Below are positions 51,397 through 60,789 of a DNA stretch of 64,000 nt, piece after piece. How positions within the stretch are numbered: the first letter of the stretch is position 1; each line of letters begins with the position of its first letter. A program made the translations under genes and the position numbers. Source of the stretch: Psychrobacillus sp042944905 (lineage in GTDB: Bacteria; Bacillota; Bacilli; Bacillales_A; Planococcaceae); the NCBI RefSeq assembly GCF_042944905.1, contig NZ_CP168496.1, positions 3,844,001-3,908,000 on the forward strand, in the 5' to 3' direction. A model generated the notes under the pieces. The model was not told the origin of the DNA. It saw only the letters and a program-made list of their open reading frames with translations, and did no database searches.

Positions 51397-51545
51397 TCTT
51401 ATTTAGAGCAGGTGGAGGGACAAGCCCTACGATACCCGGCAACCGGTCCAATTAATGGACACGGTGCTAATTCTTGCAGTCAATGGACTGAGAAATAAGA
51501 AGTCGTTAAACCTTTAACCTCTTCTTATTTGAAGAGGTTTTTATT
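51397..51545 (+). promoter_or_regulatory. SAM-I (S-box) riboswitch of mtnWXBD
   Basis: Aptamer 51397-51500: CTTATTTAGAGCAGGTGGAG, CCCGGCAACC, GGTGCTAATTC, AAATAAG closing. Terminator AACCTCTTC/GAAGAGGTT (51516-51539) and T tract. AAATAAGAAG (51493-51502) is exactly complementary to CTTCTTATTT (51521-51530): the antiterminator. Confidence 0.95.
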
Positions 51546-51570
51546 TTATTTTAAAGGAATGTGATGATGA

Positions 51571-52785
51571 ATGAGTGGAGTGTCAGCGCTTTACCAACTG
51601 TATGGTAAGCCCGGTTCTTTTGAAAAAAAAGCAGCCGGTATTGCTCTTGGTTTAACCATAGGATCCTGGACAGACTTACCATTACTGGAACAAGAACAAT
51701 TAATAAAACATAAAGGTCATGTTGTTTCGATTACTGAATTCGAGCATATTCTACATCCACAAAAATCAGATCAAATCAAAGCAGAAATAAAAATAAATTA
51801 TCCTAGTGCCAATTTTTCAGCAGATCTTCCTGCTATTTTAACTACAGTATTTGGCAAACTGTCGTTAGACGGTGAAGTGAAGCTTCTTGACTTAGAATTT
51901 TCTCCAGAACTTTTGGCTAAATTTCCAGGACCAAGGTTTGGAATCGATAGCATCCGCGACCAGCTAGGAGTGTATAATCGCCCACTTATCATGAGTATAT
52001 TCAAAGGAGTAATTGGTCGGGATATTCATTACTTAGCAGAACAGCTTCGACATCAGGCTCTCGGTGGAATCGATCTCGTAAAAGACGATGAAATTCTTTT
52101 TGAAAACCCACTCACTCCTTTTGAAAAACGTATTACAACTGCTCAAGAAGTATTGCGCCAAGTGTATGAAGAAACCGGAAACCGGACAATGTATGCCGTG
52201 AATCTATCTGGCCGAACATCTGAATTGAAAGCAAAAGCACAAAAAGCGAAGGAGCTTGGCGCTGATGCACTATTATTAAATGTTCATGCATATGGACTAG
52301 ATGTACTGCAAGAATTATCGGAAGACAATAATATCCAATTACCTATAATGGCTCATCCTGCCTATAGTGGTGCATTCACTTCTTCCCCATTTTATGGGGT
52401 TGCAACTCCGCTTTTGCTTGGTAAATTAACAAGATATGCGGGGGCAGATTTTTCATTATTTCCTTCCCCTTACGGAAGTGTTGCACTTGAAAAAACAACT
52501 GCTCTTTCCCTAGGAGAAGAATTGACGAAAGCAAGTGCAGTGAAACGAACTTTCCCAGTCCCGTCAGCAGGTATTCATCCTGGTTTAGTCCCTCTTTTAA
52601 TGGCCGACTATGGAATCGATAGTATTATCAATGCTGGTGGTGGAGTACATGGTCATCCCGCAGGTGCGATTGGAGGAGTACTCGCTTTTAGACAAGCGGT
52701 AGCAGCAGTGATTGAAGAAGTTCCTCTTGCAGAAGCAGCTGAACAGCATGCTGAATTAAAAATAGCATTGGAACTATGGGGGTAA
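51571..52785 (+). CDS. mtnW: 2,3-diketo-5-methylthiopentyl-1-phosphate enolase MtnW (RuBisCO-like)
   Basis: A 404-residue RuBisCO-like protein that enolises 2,3-diketo-5-methylthiopentyl-1-phosphate. The metal site LGGIDLVKDDE (about residues 168-178) with its carbamylated Lys is present; GHPAGAIGG near the end is the phosphate loop. Opening IALGLTIGSWTDLP is typical of MtnW. First gene behind the plus-strand SAM riboswitch; AAAGGA lies about 12 bases before the ATG, longer than usual. Overlaps the run-up to mtnX. Confidence 0.95.
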   Translation: MSGVSALYQLYGKPGSFEKKAAGIALGLTIGSWTDLPLLEQEQLIKHKGHVVSITEFEHILHPQKSDQIKAEIKINYPSANFSADLPAILTTVFGKLSLDGEVKLLDLEFSPELLAKFPGPRFGIDSIRDQLGVYNRPLIMSIFKGVIGRDIHYLAEQLRHQALGGIDLVKDDEILFENPLTPFEKRITTAQEVLRQVYEETGNRTMYAVNLSGRTSELKAKAQKAKELGADALLLNVHAYGLDVLQELSEDNNIQLPIMAHPAYSGAFTSSPFYGVATPLLLGKLTRYAGADFSLFPSPYGSVALEKTTALSLGEELTKASAVKRTFPVPSAGIHPGLVPLLMADYGIDSIINAGGGVHGHPAGAIGGVLAFRQAVAAVIEEVPLAEAAEQHAELKIALELWG

Positions 52786-52790
52786 GCATT

Positions 52791-53450
52791 ATGAATAAAC
52801 TAGTCATCTTTTGTGATTTTGATGGCACGATTACAAATAAAGACAATATTATCTCCATCATGAAACAGTTTGCTCCTCCTGAATACTTGCCGATTAAGGA
52901 GAATATTTTAGGACAACGACAGTCTATTCGTGAAGGTGTAGCAGAAATGTTTGCTCTATTACCTGTTTCCTTAAAAGATCAACTTATTTCTTATTTGCTC
53001 GAGGATGCACAAATTCGTGATGGGTTTGCTGATTTCGTTTCTTATACAAGAAAAAACAAGATCCCACTTTATATCGTTAGTGGTGGAATAGATTTTTTTG
53101 TCGAGCCAATGCTTGAGAAATTCGGCCCATTTTCTGGTATCTATTGCAATGAATCGGATTTTTCAGGGGAAAACATTCAAATCAAGTTCCCACATGGCTG
53201 TGATGAGCAATGTACAAGCCAAGGTTGTGGTTGCTGTAAACCTTCAATTATTCGTAAGCTTAAAGGAAGTAATGCTTTAAGTATTGTAATTGGTGACTCC
53301 ATTACAGATCTTGAAGCAGCCAAATTGGCTGACGTTGTCATTGCTCGAGACTTTCTCATTGAAAAATGCGAGGAATTACATATTTCGTATGAGCCATTTG
53401 AAAATTTCCATGATGTCATAAATGTCATCGACAAAAGACTAGGTGTTTAA
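52791..53450 (+). CDS. mtnX: 2-hydroxy-3-keto-5-methylthiopentenyl-1-phosphate phosphatase MtnX
   Basis: A 219-residue HAD phosphatase: DFDGTITNKDN (nucleophile Asp, about 8-18), IVSGGIDFF (motif II) and IGDSITDLEAA (motif IV). It removes phosphate from the MtnW product. The Cys-rich DEQCTSQGCGCCKP insert is typical of MtnX. ATG 52791 lies 8 bases after GGGGG that spans the mtnW stop, so coupling is likely. Confidence 0.94.
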   Translation: MNKLVIFCDFDGTITNKDNIISIMKQFAPPEYLPIKENILGQRQSIREGVAEMFALLPVSLKDQLISYLLEDAQIRDGFADFVSYTRKNKIPLYIVSGGIDFFVEPMLEKFGPFSGIYCNESDFSGENIQIKFPHGCDEQCTSQGCGCCKPSIIRKLKGSNALSIVIGDSITDLEAAKLADVVIARDFLIEKCEELHISYEPFENFHDVINVIDKRLGV

Positions 53451-53452
53451 AT

Positions 53453-54070
53453 ATGAAAACATTCCAAACTAAATGGGAAGAATTAGCCGACATAAAGGAC
53501 GAATTAGCCGCTCGTGATTGGTTTATGGGAACGAGTGGGAATTTAGCTATAAAAGTCAGTGACACTCCAATTGAATTTTTAGTTACTGCTAGTGGAAAAG
53601 ATAAGTACAAGAGAACTTCAGAAGACTTTTTACTCGTAAATGCAAGTGGAAATCCAGCCCAAAATACGGATCTTAAGCCATCAGCCGAAACATTACTACA
53701 TTGTGCTATCTATTCGACGACCTCTGCTGGATGTAGTCTTCACGTGCACACAGTTGCAAATAACGTTATTTCCGAATTGTACGGTGAGCAAGGTAAAATT
53801 GATTTTCAAGATCAAGAGCTTATTAAAGCTTTTGGAATGTGGGAGGAAGACGATATACTCACTATCCCGATCATTCCAAACCATGCCCATATTCCACAAT
53901 TAGCTGAGGAGTTTAAGTCACATATACATGCCAACAAAGGTGCAGTATTAATTCGTAATCATGGTATTACCGTTTGGGGTAAGGATGCTTTCGAAGCTAA
54001 GAAGCTGCTGGAAGCTTGTGAGTTTTTATTTCAATATCAATTAACATTACATCAAATACAATCTATATAA
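53453..54070 (+). CDS. mtnB: methylthioribulose-1-phosphate dehydratase MtnB
   Basis: A 205-residue class II aldolase-fold zinc enzyme that dehydrates MTRu-1-P to the diketone used by MtnW. Zn ligands: SLHVHTVANN (two His) and RNHGITVWG (third His); GTSGNLAIK is the phosphate loop. Starts 2 bases after the mtnX stop. The gene order W-X-B-D follows the B. subtilis operon. Confidence 0.94.
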   Translation: MKTFQTKWEELADIKDELAARDWFMGTSGNLAIKVSDTPIEFLVTASGKDKYKRTSEDFLLVNASGNPAQNTDLKPSAETLLHCAIYSTTSAGCSLHVHTVANNVISELYGEQGKIDFQDQELIKAFGMWEEDDILTIPIIPNHAHIPQLAEEFKSHIHANKGAVLIRNHGITVWGKDAFEAKKLLEACEFLFQYQLTLHQIQSI

Positions 54071-54086
54071 GAAAGGAAGATTTTAT

Positions 54087-54620
54087 ATGGCGATCATTAA
54101 ATTTCAAGGAATTGGAGAAACAATTGAAGAGCAGAACGAGGTTGCAGCTTTTTTAGAAAAACAGGAAGTTATTTACGAGCATTGGGATATCGAAAAATTA
54201 CCTGAGCCTCTTCGTGAAAAATTTGACCTTAGCGATGAAGAAAAAGAACAAATCCTACACGCTTTTAAAGTGGAAATTGATACTATTTCAAATCGTCGTG
54301 GCTATAAAGCATCGGATGTTATATCTTTATCTGATTCTAACCCTAACTTAGATGAGTTATTAAAAAACTTCGAACGCAAACATCTTCATACAGATGATGA
54401 GGTTCGATACATTGTTAGTGGTCACGGGGTATTCATTATCCAAGGAAAAGACGAAAGTTTCTTCGAAGTACATTTATCACCAGGAGATTTAATTTCAGTT
54501 CCAGAAAACATCACGCATTACTTCACACTTTCAGAAGACCGTAAAGTAGTTGCCGTTCGTATCTTTGTAACAACAGAAGGCTGGGTACCGGTATATCAAG
54601 ACGAAGTTACTCAAAGCTAA
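54087..54620 (+). CDS. mtnD: acireductone dioxygenase MtnD
   Basis: A 177-residue cupin. Metal ligands: HLHTDDEVRY (two His and Glu) and ENITHYF (third His), with GDLISVPENITHYFTL typical of ARD. With Fe it yields the keto acid of methionine; with Ni a different, off-pathway product. Last gene of the operon, followed by a strong terminator. The final transaminase and MTA nucleosidase genes are outside this window. Confidence 0.95.
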   Translation: MAIIKFQGIGETIEEQNEVAAFLEKQEVIYEHWDIEKLPEPLREKFDLSDEEKEQILHAFKVEIDTISNRRGYKASDVISLSDSNPNLDELLKNFERKHLHTDDEVRYIVSGHGVFIIQGKDESFFEVHLSPGDLISVPENITHYFTLSEDRKVVAVRIFVTTEGWVPVYQDEVTQS

Positions 54621-54634
54621 ATATAAATATAATG

Positions 54635-54675
54635 AAAAACTCCTGAATTGCTTACAAATGATACAGGAGTTTTTT
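54635..54675 (+). terminator. terminator of mtnWXBD
   Basis: AAAAACTCCTG/CAGGAGTTTTT perfect 11-bp stem after mtnD. Confidence 0.92.
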
Positions 54676-54752
54676 CATGTATTAATTACGTATATATTTT
54701 TTTCTTTAGACACATTTTTCTCACTTGTTCAAAAAACAAAGAGTACTTTTAT

Positions 54753-54780
54753 TTTACAAATTCTTTTCAAGAGGTATAAT
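54753..54780 (+). promoter_or_regulatory. promoter of tatC
   Basis: TTTACA (54753-54758), 16-base spacer, TATAAT (54775-54780). Confidence 0.65.
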
Positions 54781-54902
54781 GTTTAGGTAGTATAAACTCA
54801 ACTTCTTCTCTATGTAGTTGGTTATATTACTTAGTCAAAAAGTTTTTTTATTCACATAACATATTTCACTTTATTTGCACAAAAATGGGGTGGTACAAGC
54901 AA

Positions 54903-55655
54903 ATGACACAAGAACCTGAATTGACACTAGTCGAACATTTAACAGAATTACGTAAAAGGCTCATTATTATAATTGCAACCTTTGTGCTTTCACTCGCTTT
55001 GGGATTTTGGATGGCACCAAAAACATTACATTTTCTTAAACAACAACCTACAGCTGCTCACGTAGAGTGGAATGTATTTGGCTATACAGATGGTTTAATG
55101 ATTTATATAAAATGTGCTTTAATTTTAGCTATATTAATTACTTTGCCCATTGCAATGTACCAAATTTGGTTATTTGTAAAGCCTGGGTTATTGGAAAAGG
55201 AATCAAAAGGAACGATTTACTTTATTCCGATCTCTTTTTTCTTGTTTTTAGCTGGCATTAGTTTTAGTTATTTTATTTTATTTCCGTTAATGTTGAACTT
55301 TATGAAGAGTATTAATGACTCTATTGGTGCTGTAGAGACATACGGAATGCAACAATATTTTACTTTCATGTTTAATCTGATTACTCCAGTCGGTATCGTT
55401 TTTGAGTTACCTGTCATCGTTTTATTCTTAACGAAATTAGGAATAGTAACGCCTGATAGATTACGAAAAATGAGAAAGATTTCTTACATTGTACTTGCAG
55501 TAGTTGGGGCTGCTATAACACCTCCTGACTTTTTGTCTGAAATCATCATTATCATCCCGTTGCTAATATTATTTGAAATTAGTGTTTTCGTATCTAACTG
55601 GTCTTATAAAAAACAACAAACTAAAAAGATACTTATAGAGGATTTAGAAGAGTAA
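54903..55655 (+). CDS. tatC: twin-arginine translocase subunit TatC
   Basis: A 250-residue membrane protein with six segments, the receptor for twin-arginine signal peptides. Signature VEHLTELRKRL near the N-terminus (with the conserved Glu) and FELPVIVLFLTKLGIVTP. ATG 54903 follows GGGGTGG. Here tatC comes before tatA; in B. subtilis the order is tatA-tatC. No obvious Tat substrate gene is adjacent. Confidence 0.93.
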   Translation: MTQEPELTLVEHLTELRKRLIIIIATFVLSLALGFWMAPKTLHFLKQQPTAAHVEWNVFGYTDGLMIYIKCALILAILITLPIAMYQIWLFVKPGLLEKESKGTIYFIPISFFLFLAGISFSYFILFPLMLNFMKSINDSIGAVETYGMQQYFTFMFNLITPVGIVFELPVIVLFLTKLGIVTPDRLRKMRKISYIVLAVVGAAITPPDFLSEIIIIIPLLILFEISVFVSNWSYKKQQTKKILIEDLEE

Positions 55656-55744
55656 TTTAGTATTATGTTCTACTTAAGTAAGTGAACTAATTAGGCACTT
55701 TCGCCACTGAACAAGTTATTACACAACCCAAGGAGGAACAAACC

Positions 55745-55942
55745 ATGCAAAACATTGGCGTACCAGGTTTAATAATCATTTTAGTCATTGCTTTAATCGT
55801 CTTCGGACCAGCTAAACTGCCTCAGTTAGGTAAAGCGGTTGGACAAACATTGAAAGAATTCAAAAATTCCACAAAAGATATAGTAGAAGATGTAAAAGAA
55901 GAGTTTAAATTAGAAGATAAAGATACAGACACTAAGAAATAA
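55745..55942 (+). CDS. tatA: twin-arginine translocase subunit TatA
   Basis: A 65-residue TatA/E protein: one N-terminal membrane segment (GLIIILVIALIVF), the FGP hinge, an amphipathic helix (KLPQLGKAVGQTLKEFKN) and an acidic-lysine tail. Forms the pore part with TatC. AAGGAGG precedes the ATG; 89 bases after tatC. Confidence 0.93.
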   Translation: MQNIGVPGLIIILVIALIVFGPAKLPQLGKAVGQTLKEFKNSTKDIVEDVKEEFKLEDKDTDTKK

Positions 55943-55956
55943 AACTTAAAACCATT

Positions 55957-55992
55957 AGCCAACTATTCTCTAGAGATAGTTGGCTTTTTTTA
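55957..55992 (+). terminator. terminator of tatCA
   Basis: AGCCAACTAT/ATAGTTGGCT 10-bp stem and T7. Confidence 0.9.
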
Positions 55993-56183
55993 TTACGATA
56001 ACACCATATGAAATAATTGTGTTTACGGGTATATTAGTTTCGATTAAATAGTTTTAGAAATAGTTTATAATGTTCAAGACTTTAAATTATGTTAATAAGC
56101 GATATTTCTTTATAATCAAAATTACTGTAAAAATATTTTCATAATGAGGAACAATAAGTAAATTATAAAGAGGTGGCTGAGAT

Positions 56184-57167
56184 TTGGAATGTAATAATTG
56201 CACAGTAGATGAATTAATGTTTACGTTTAGGGTAAAAGGAACAGTTAATTTAGCAATGATGCCAGAAGTAATTCAGCATTTGAAAAGAAGGAATATATGG
56301 GTTGATATTAAGGGCAACGACTTTAAACTAAAAGAATCTGAAGTAAATGATTTTATCGACTTTTGCAAAGACCATATGAATCCAAATGATGTGTCGTTTA
56401 TAGTTCCAAATAAAGAGTGGAAACCTTTTAGAGAGATTGAGAATGTTTTGGACATGCAGTGGATTGATGAAATCATTAAAAATGAGCAGCTAATTTGTTA
56501 TTATCAACCCATTGTAGATGCAAAGGGAGATACATTTGCTTATGAAATACTTTCTAGATTTCAAAATAAAGACGGAATGTTAATTTATCCAAATGAGATT
56601 TTCTCTGCTGCGAGGGAAAGAGGTCGTTTGTATGCTCTGGACCGTGTGTGTAGGATGACTGCAGTAAAATATGCTGCTCGCTTAAAAGATAAGAAAGCAT
56701 TTATTAACTTCATTCCTACCTCTATTTATTCGCCAGAATTTTGCTTGAAATCCACTACTAATCTAGCAAATGAACTAGGCGTGGACCCAGCTCAACTAGT
56801 TTTTGAAGTTGTAGAATCAGAACAAGTAGAAGATAGAGATCATTTAAAGAGAATATTAAATTATTATAAAGAAAAAGGTTTTCAATATGCACTAGATGAT
56901 GTTGGTGAAGGCTATAATACATTGGAAATGTTAGAAGATATTAAGCCAAAATACATGAAGCTCGATATGAAATATGTGCAGGGTGTAGCGAGTGATAATT
57001 CCAAACAGGAGATAGCTTTAAAGTCATTGGAGAAGGCTCTCCAAGTAGAATCTGTCCCTTTAGCAGAAGGAATAGAGGAAAAAGAAGACTTTGAATGGTT
57101 GAAAGCAATCGGTTATCAACTATTCCAAGGATACTACTTTGGTAAACCAGCTCCTACTCCAATTTAA
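56184..57167 (+). CDS. EAL-domain c-di-GMP phosphodiesterase with N-terminal extension
   Basis: A 327-residue protein. An ~85-residue N-terminal part begins MECNNCTVDEL, with a CxxC that could bind zinc. The EAL domain (about 95-325) keeps the catalytic set: Glu in YEILSRF, Asn in FINFIP, Glu in FEVVESE, Asp pair in LDDVGEGYN, Lys in KLDMKYV, Glu in LAEGIEE and Gln in QGYYFG. So it should hydrolyse c-di-GMP. No GGDEF or PAS is present; cytoplasmic. TTG start after GAGGTGG. Monocistronic. Confidence 0.88.
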   Translation: MECNNCTVDELMFTFRVKGTVNLAMMPEVIQHLKRRNIWVDIKGNDFKLKESEVNDFIDFCKDHMNPNDVSFIVPNKEWKPFREIENVLDMQWIDEIIKNEQLICYYQPIVDAKGDTFAYEILSRFQNKDGMLIYPNEIFSAARERGRLYALDRVCRMTAVKYAARLKDKKAFINFIPTSIYSPEFCLKSTTNLANELGVDPAQLVFEVVESEQVEDRDHLKRILNYYKEKGFQYALDDVGEGYNTLEMLEDIKPKYMKLDMKYVQGVASDNSKQEIALKSLEKALQVESVPLAEGIEEKEDFEWLKAIGYQLFQGYYFGKPAPTPI

Positions 57168-57171
57168 AAAG

Positions 57172-57218
57172 AAAATCTTCTTTATTGCGACTTTCAAACC
57201 GCAATAAAGGAGATTTTT
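57172..57218. terminator. bidirectional terminator
   Basis: CTTTATTGCG/CGCAATAAAG core stem with AAAATCT/AGATTTTT ends, between convergent EAL and TraB genes. Confidence 0.82.
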
Positions 57219-57249
57219 ATACTGTCTATTCTAGCTCAAATAAACCTTA

Positions 57250-58416
57250 CTAAAAATTTTTAAAGAATAACCGAATAACATCTGCCCCGCCTATGAAAGC
57301 TCCTAAAGACCCCACTAGATTAGTTAGTACAACTACTAGTAAAATACGTGTAACCTTATTATGCCAAAATCCTTTTACTGTAAATACATCTTCTGAAAGA
57401 GTTTCAAAATCTCCAATGTTTGGTCGACGATAATAAGCTTGGACAATTCCCGATACCCACCCCGATGCTATTAAAGGATGTAAAGTAGTGATGGGAGCCG
57501 CAATAAAAGCAGATAATATTGCAAGCGGGTGCCCAAATGCAATAGCTGCTCCAATAGCTGCGGTAGTACCAGTCCATAATATCCAACTCAGTGCTTGGTC
57601 AAACCCTGCTGTCGGATTTGCAATAAACGTGTAAGCTACAATGGCAATAAGAAGAACCGGTATTATCCAACCCAGTATTTTAGGAACAACTGATTTTGGA
57701 GGAGTTTGAGCTAAGCCTACTAAATCATGTTCTTTATGAATCTCTTTCGTAATACCTGGTACATGCGCAGCACCTAATACAGCAACTACCTTTTTCCCCG
57801 GTGCATCTTTAATCTTTTGTGCTAAATATTGATCTCGTTCATCGATTAAAGGAGTTTTTAGCTTAGGAAAAGATTCTGTAAACTCAGCAAGAACTGCGTT
57901 AAGCGTATCTTGTGATTTCATTTTTTCAAGCTCTTCCTCGGAAATCGTTTCTCTGCTAAAGATGCTAAAGAATACAGAAGTGAGAAGCTGTCCCTTTCCT
58001 AACCAACCAAGATTATGCCAAATGCGTGAAAAGGTAATTTGTATATTGCGATCTGCTAGCACGAGATTTGCACCTGTTTCTTTGGCAGATTCAATCCCTT
58101 GAATCATTTCCTGTCCCGGCTTTATCTCAAACTGTTTTGCTAAACGATTTTGAAATGAAGATATAGCTAGATTCATTAATAGCAATGTCGCTTTTTTTTC
58201 TTTAATTACTTTAAAAATATCTGTTTCTTTCCACTTGTTGTTATCCATAACGGACTGGTATCTTTGTTCATCTAACTCAATACAAACTGAGTCTGGTCTT
58301 TCTGCTTCAATTACTTCTTTTACTTGTTCTGCACTTTGCCTAGATACATGCGCAGTGCCAATAAGTATCAATTCTCTACCATCTAGGTTTATACGAGTAA
58401 TATTATCCTCTTTCAC
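57250..58416 (-). CDS. TraB family membrane protein
   Basis: A 388-residue protein. Residues 1-230 form the TraB (PrgY/gumN-like) domain, with GTAHVS near the N-terminus and VLGAAHVPG near 210, the paired GxxH motifs of this putative metallopeptidase family. Residues ~245-388 hold four or five hydrophobic segments (VVPKILGWIIPVLLIAIVAY onward). PrgY in enterococci curbs pheromone peptides, so action on a peptide is possible; here unproven. No neighbour shares its transcript. Confidence 0.85.
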   Translation of the reverse strand: MKEDNITRINLDGRELILIGTAHVSRQSAEQVKEVIEAERPDSVCIELDEQRYQSVMDNNKWKETDIFKVIKEKKATLLLMNLAISSFQNRLAKQFEIKPGQEMIQGIESAKETGANLVLADRNIQITFSRIWHNLGWLGKGQLLTSVFFSIFSRETISEEELEKMKSQDTLNAVLAEFTESFPKLKTPLIDERDQYLAQKIKDAPGKKVVAVLGAAHVPGITKEIHKEHDLVGLAQTPPKSVVPKILGWIIPVLLIAIVAYTFIANPTAGFDQALSWILWTGTTAAIGAAIAFGHPLAILSAFIAAPITTLHPLIASGWVSGIVQAYYRRPNIGDFETLSEDVFTVKGFWHNKVTRILLVVVLTNLVGSLGAFIGGADVIRLFFKNF

Positions 58417-58658
58417 AAGCTTCTTCCTTCATAGAACATATTTCTTTTGCGCAATTTTATACTTTTAATTACGAAAAGACTGTCTATTATTAATAATGAA
58501 TTAGATTAGCATAAATTTCAAATATGTTTTACTAATAAATGAAGAAAATATAAGTAAATAGCAACTCAATGACATTTCCTAATAAATCTTGAGAAAAGGT
58601 TTTTCTATGAAAAAGTGATATACTAAAAAATAATTTAACTATAAAGGAGTAATGCGAA

Positions 58659-59000
58659 ATGTTTATCGTAACAAACAGAATTAGAACAAAATTAGGCTTT
58701 GCAGAAAAAATGGCTCCTAATTTCACTAAGCCAGGTGCATTACAAGAAATGGAAGGGTTTGTAAAAGTAGAAGTAACTCTTACACAAAACCTAACAGAAT
58801 ACGATGAGTTAAACGTAAATATGTACTGGGAAAACCTTGAGGCCTTTGAAGCTTGGAAAAATAGTGACGCATTTAAAGAATCTCATAAACGACCTGAGCC
58901 AGGTTCAAAAGCTGCTTCTCAAGAATCTCCTCTCCTTGGAAGTGAACTTGTTATTTCAAAAGTTGCATCTACTATTGAAGCCATTCCTTCAAAATTATAA
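58659..59000 (+). CDS. hmoA: heme-degrading monooxygenase HmoA
   Basis: A 113-residue ABM-fold protein like B. subtilis HmoA (YetG): MFIVTNRIRTKLGFAEKM start, MEGFVKVEV strand, YWENLEAFEAWKNSDAFKESHK (helix with the heme-site His). It should open heme to release iron. AAAGGAG binding site. No Fur-like palindrome is evident upstream. Confidence 0.85.
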   Translation: MFIVTNRIRTKLGFAEKMAPNFTKPGALQEMEGFVKVEVTLTQNLTEYDELNVNMYWENLEAFEAWKNSDAFKESHKRPEPGSKAASQESPLLGSELVISKVASTIEAIPSKL

Positions 59001-59047
59001 TATTTTCAATTCACATGTGTTGATTAACCGAAATTATCCAGTTAATA

Positions 59048-59081
59048 AAGAGGCTATCCTATATATTTAGGATAGCCTCTT
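59048..59081. terminator. bidirectional terminator
   Basis: AAGAGGCTATCCT/AGGATAGCCTCTT 13-bp perfect stem between convergent hmoA and copD genes. Confidence 0.9.
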
Positions 59082-59083
59082 GA

Positions 59084-60166
59084 TTATTTAATACTCCATA
59101 TTAACGCTAAATAGCTAGAAAACACGAATAGAATACTCAGTATAAACGTTATGAATGGCGGAGCTTTTTTAAGAAACGCGTAGACAGTTAATCCAATGAA
59201 CAGAATCGCTAATAATAACAGGGATAAGCCTGTCGCATTTATCGTTAGTTCTACACGAAACACTTGTAAACTTTGTCCTTGATAAAAATAGCTGAATAAT
59301 TTGGAAGGTCCTTCATTTTTGAACGTATTTTCACTTGGTGGTGATTGGTGGCCAAGTGCCGCAGTGACAGAAAAAATGAGTAACACTAATAAGCTTTCTA
59401 CTCTAGCCCAAGGTTTCGGATTAAAGCTAGGGTCATTTTGTAGTTTCTTTTTGATGAATACGCCATTTATAATTGCGTACACAAGTAATGGAATGATTAA
59501 TAGATGTTTAATCAACAGAAGTTGGCCATATGGTAGCATCCAGGAGTCTGTATAAGCAGCAAAATCAACTACAAACGTCATAAGCAGCAATCCAGAAATA
59601 ATCGTTATACCGAAGCATGCTGATGCAACCGGTGTAAACCATTTTAAGAAGTTCAACCAATTTGAAAAACCTCTTGAAAACCAACTTACCATTAGTAAAA
59701 TACCAATCCAAACTGTAACCACTGTAAAATGGGTAGTATGTGTAATAAACCCATTTAGGTGCTCAATAGAACTCGCGTGGCTTGCCCAACCTAATCCCAA
59801 AATTAAAAAAAATGTAAGGATAAGTCCTCCAATTGAATACGCACGATTTGTGTGATCCTCAAAAAATAGAAGGAAGATGAACAATATGATAGCTACTAAA
59901 AAAGTAAAAATCCACGCTTTGCCTACTTCAAACGTATAAAGAACCATTTGAAGTGTCCCCACAAAATCATTTCCTCTATTCAAATTTAACACTAGTAGTA
60001 AAATAGGAATAAAAGAAAAAAATGCAATTCCTATCGTAGCAATAACTTGTAACCTTCTCTGTACATTTATTTCTGGTTTCAAAGTGCTCGGCACAAGTGC
60101 AATAAGAAAGCTACCAATCAAAAGCGAAAAACAAAGATATACTAAAATTTCACTTAACGTAATCAT
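59084..60166 (-). CDS. copD: CopD-type copper import/resistance membrane protein
   Basis: A 360-residue membrane protein with eight or nine segments and the CopD domain: GWASHASSIEHLNGFITHTTHFTVVTVWIG, where several His can pass copper, then LLIKHLLIIPLLVYAIIN and GHQSPPS. It follows copC by 9 bases. Pairs of this kind (YcnJ in B. subtilis is a CopC-CopD fusion) import copper; here the two halves are separate genes. Weak ribosome binding site, probably coupled to copC. Confidence 0.87.
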   Translation of the reverse strand: MITLSEILVYLCFSLLIGSFLIALVPSTLKPEINVQRRLQVIATIGIAFFSFIPILLLVLNLNRGNDFVGTLQMVLYTFEVGKAWIFTFLVAIILFIFLLFFEDHTNRAYSIGGLILTFFLILGLGWASHASSIEHLNGFITHTTHFTVVTVWIGILLMVSWFSRGFSNWLNFLKWFTPVASACFGITIISGLLLMTFVVDFAAYTDSWMLPYGQLLLIKHLLIIPLLVYAIINGVFIKKKLQNDPSFNPKPWARVESLLVLLIFSVTAALGHQSPPSENTFKNEGPSKLFSYFYQGQSLQVFRVELTINATGLSLLLLAILFIGLTVYAFLKKAPPFITFILSILFVFSSYLALIWSIK

Positions 60167-60175
60167 GAATCTATC

Positions 60176-60718
60176 TTATTTCTTTCTACGCAACCAGATG
60201 AAAAGCCCACCAATGATTACGATTAACCCAATTACAACGAAAGGCACTACATTGGAAGATGATTTAACTTCCTCTTTCTGTTCTACTGTTGTTGGCGTAG
60301 CAGCAGGTGCTGAAGTTGTATTTGCTTGTTCTAATGTTTCACCTTCCACCGGTGCTTCAGAAGATGCGGGAACTTCTACAGTGAAAGGTATATTCCCTTC
60401 GATCTGATGTCCGTCTGCTCCAACAATATTCCAGTTTATTTCATAATTTCCGTTGTCCAAAGGTGTGGATAAATTACCCTTCAGTTTTTCTTCATTTATC
60501 GTCATATTGTCGACAGGAATTGTTTCGCCAGTTGAACTTTTTAGTTCAAACGTGCTACTTTGTTCTAATTTCCCTTCAAAAGTTAATGTAATTTCATTCA
60601 ATTGTTCTGTCACTACTTCTCCACTTGCAGGATTGGAATCCTCTAACCCCGTATGTGCAAAAGCGCTATTTGCAAATGTAAACATAAAAACAAATGCAAT
60701 GAATATTATTTTTTTCAT
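60176..60718 (-). CDS. copC: CopC-domain copper-binding protein, membrane-tethered
   Basis: A 180-residue exported protein. Signal ends AFA-H, so the mature chain begins with His; this and the Asp/His of VGADGHQIEG match the His-brace Cu(II) site of CopC. The CopC domain is ~residues 22-115 (NPASGEVVTEQLNEITLTF). A Thr/Pro/Glu-rich linker follows, then a C-terminal membrane segment (VVPFVVIGLIVIIGGLFIW) and RRKK, so it is tethered outside. First gene of the copC-copD pair. Confidence 0.9.
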   Translation of the reverse strand: MKKIIFIAFVFMFTFANSAFAHTGLEDSNPASGEVVTEQLNEITLTFEGKLEQSSTFELKSSTGETIPVDNMTINEEKLKGNLSTPLDNGNYEINWNIVGADGHQIEGNIPFTVEVPASSEAPVEGETLEQANTTSAPAATPTTVEQKEEVKSSSNVVPFVVIGLIVIIGGLFIWLRRKK

Positions 60719-60789
60719 AAAAATTCCTCCTAAATTAAATTTACATCACTTAGTATAACCAAACTTTGTGTTAAAAGTATGAAATACGT

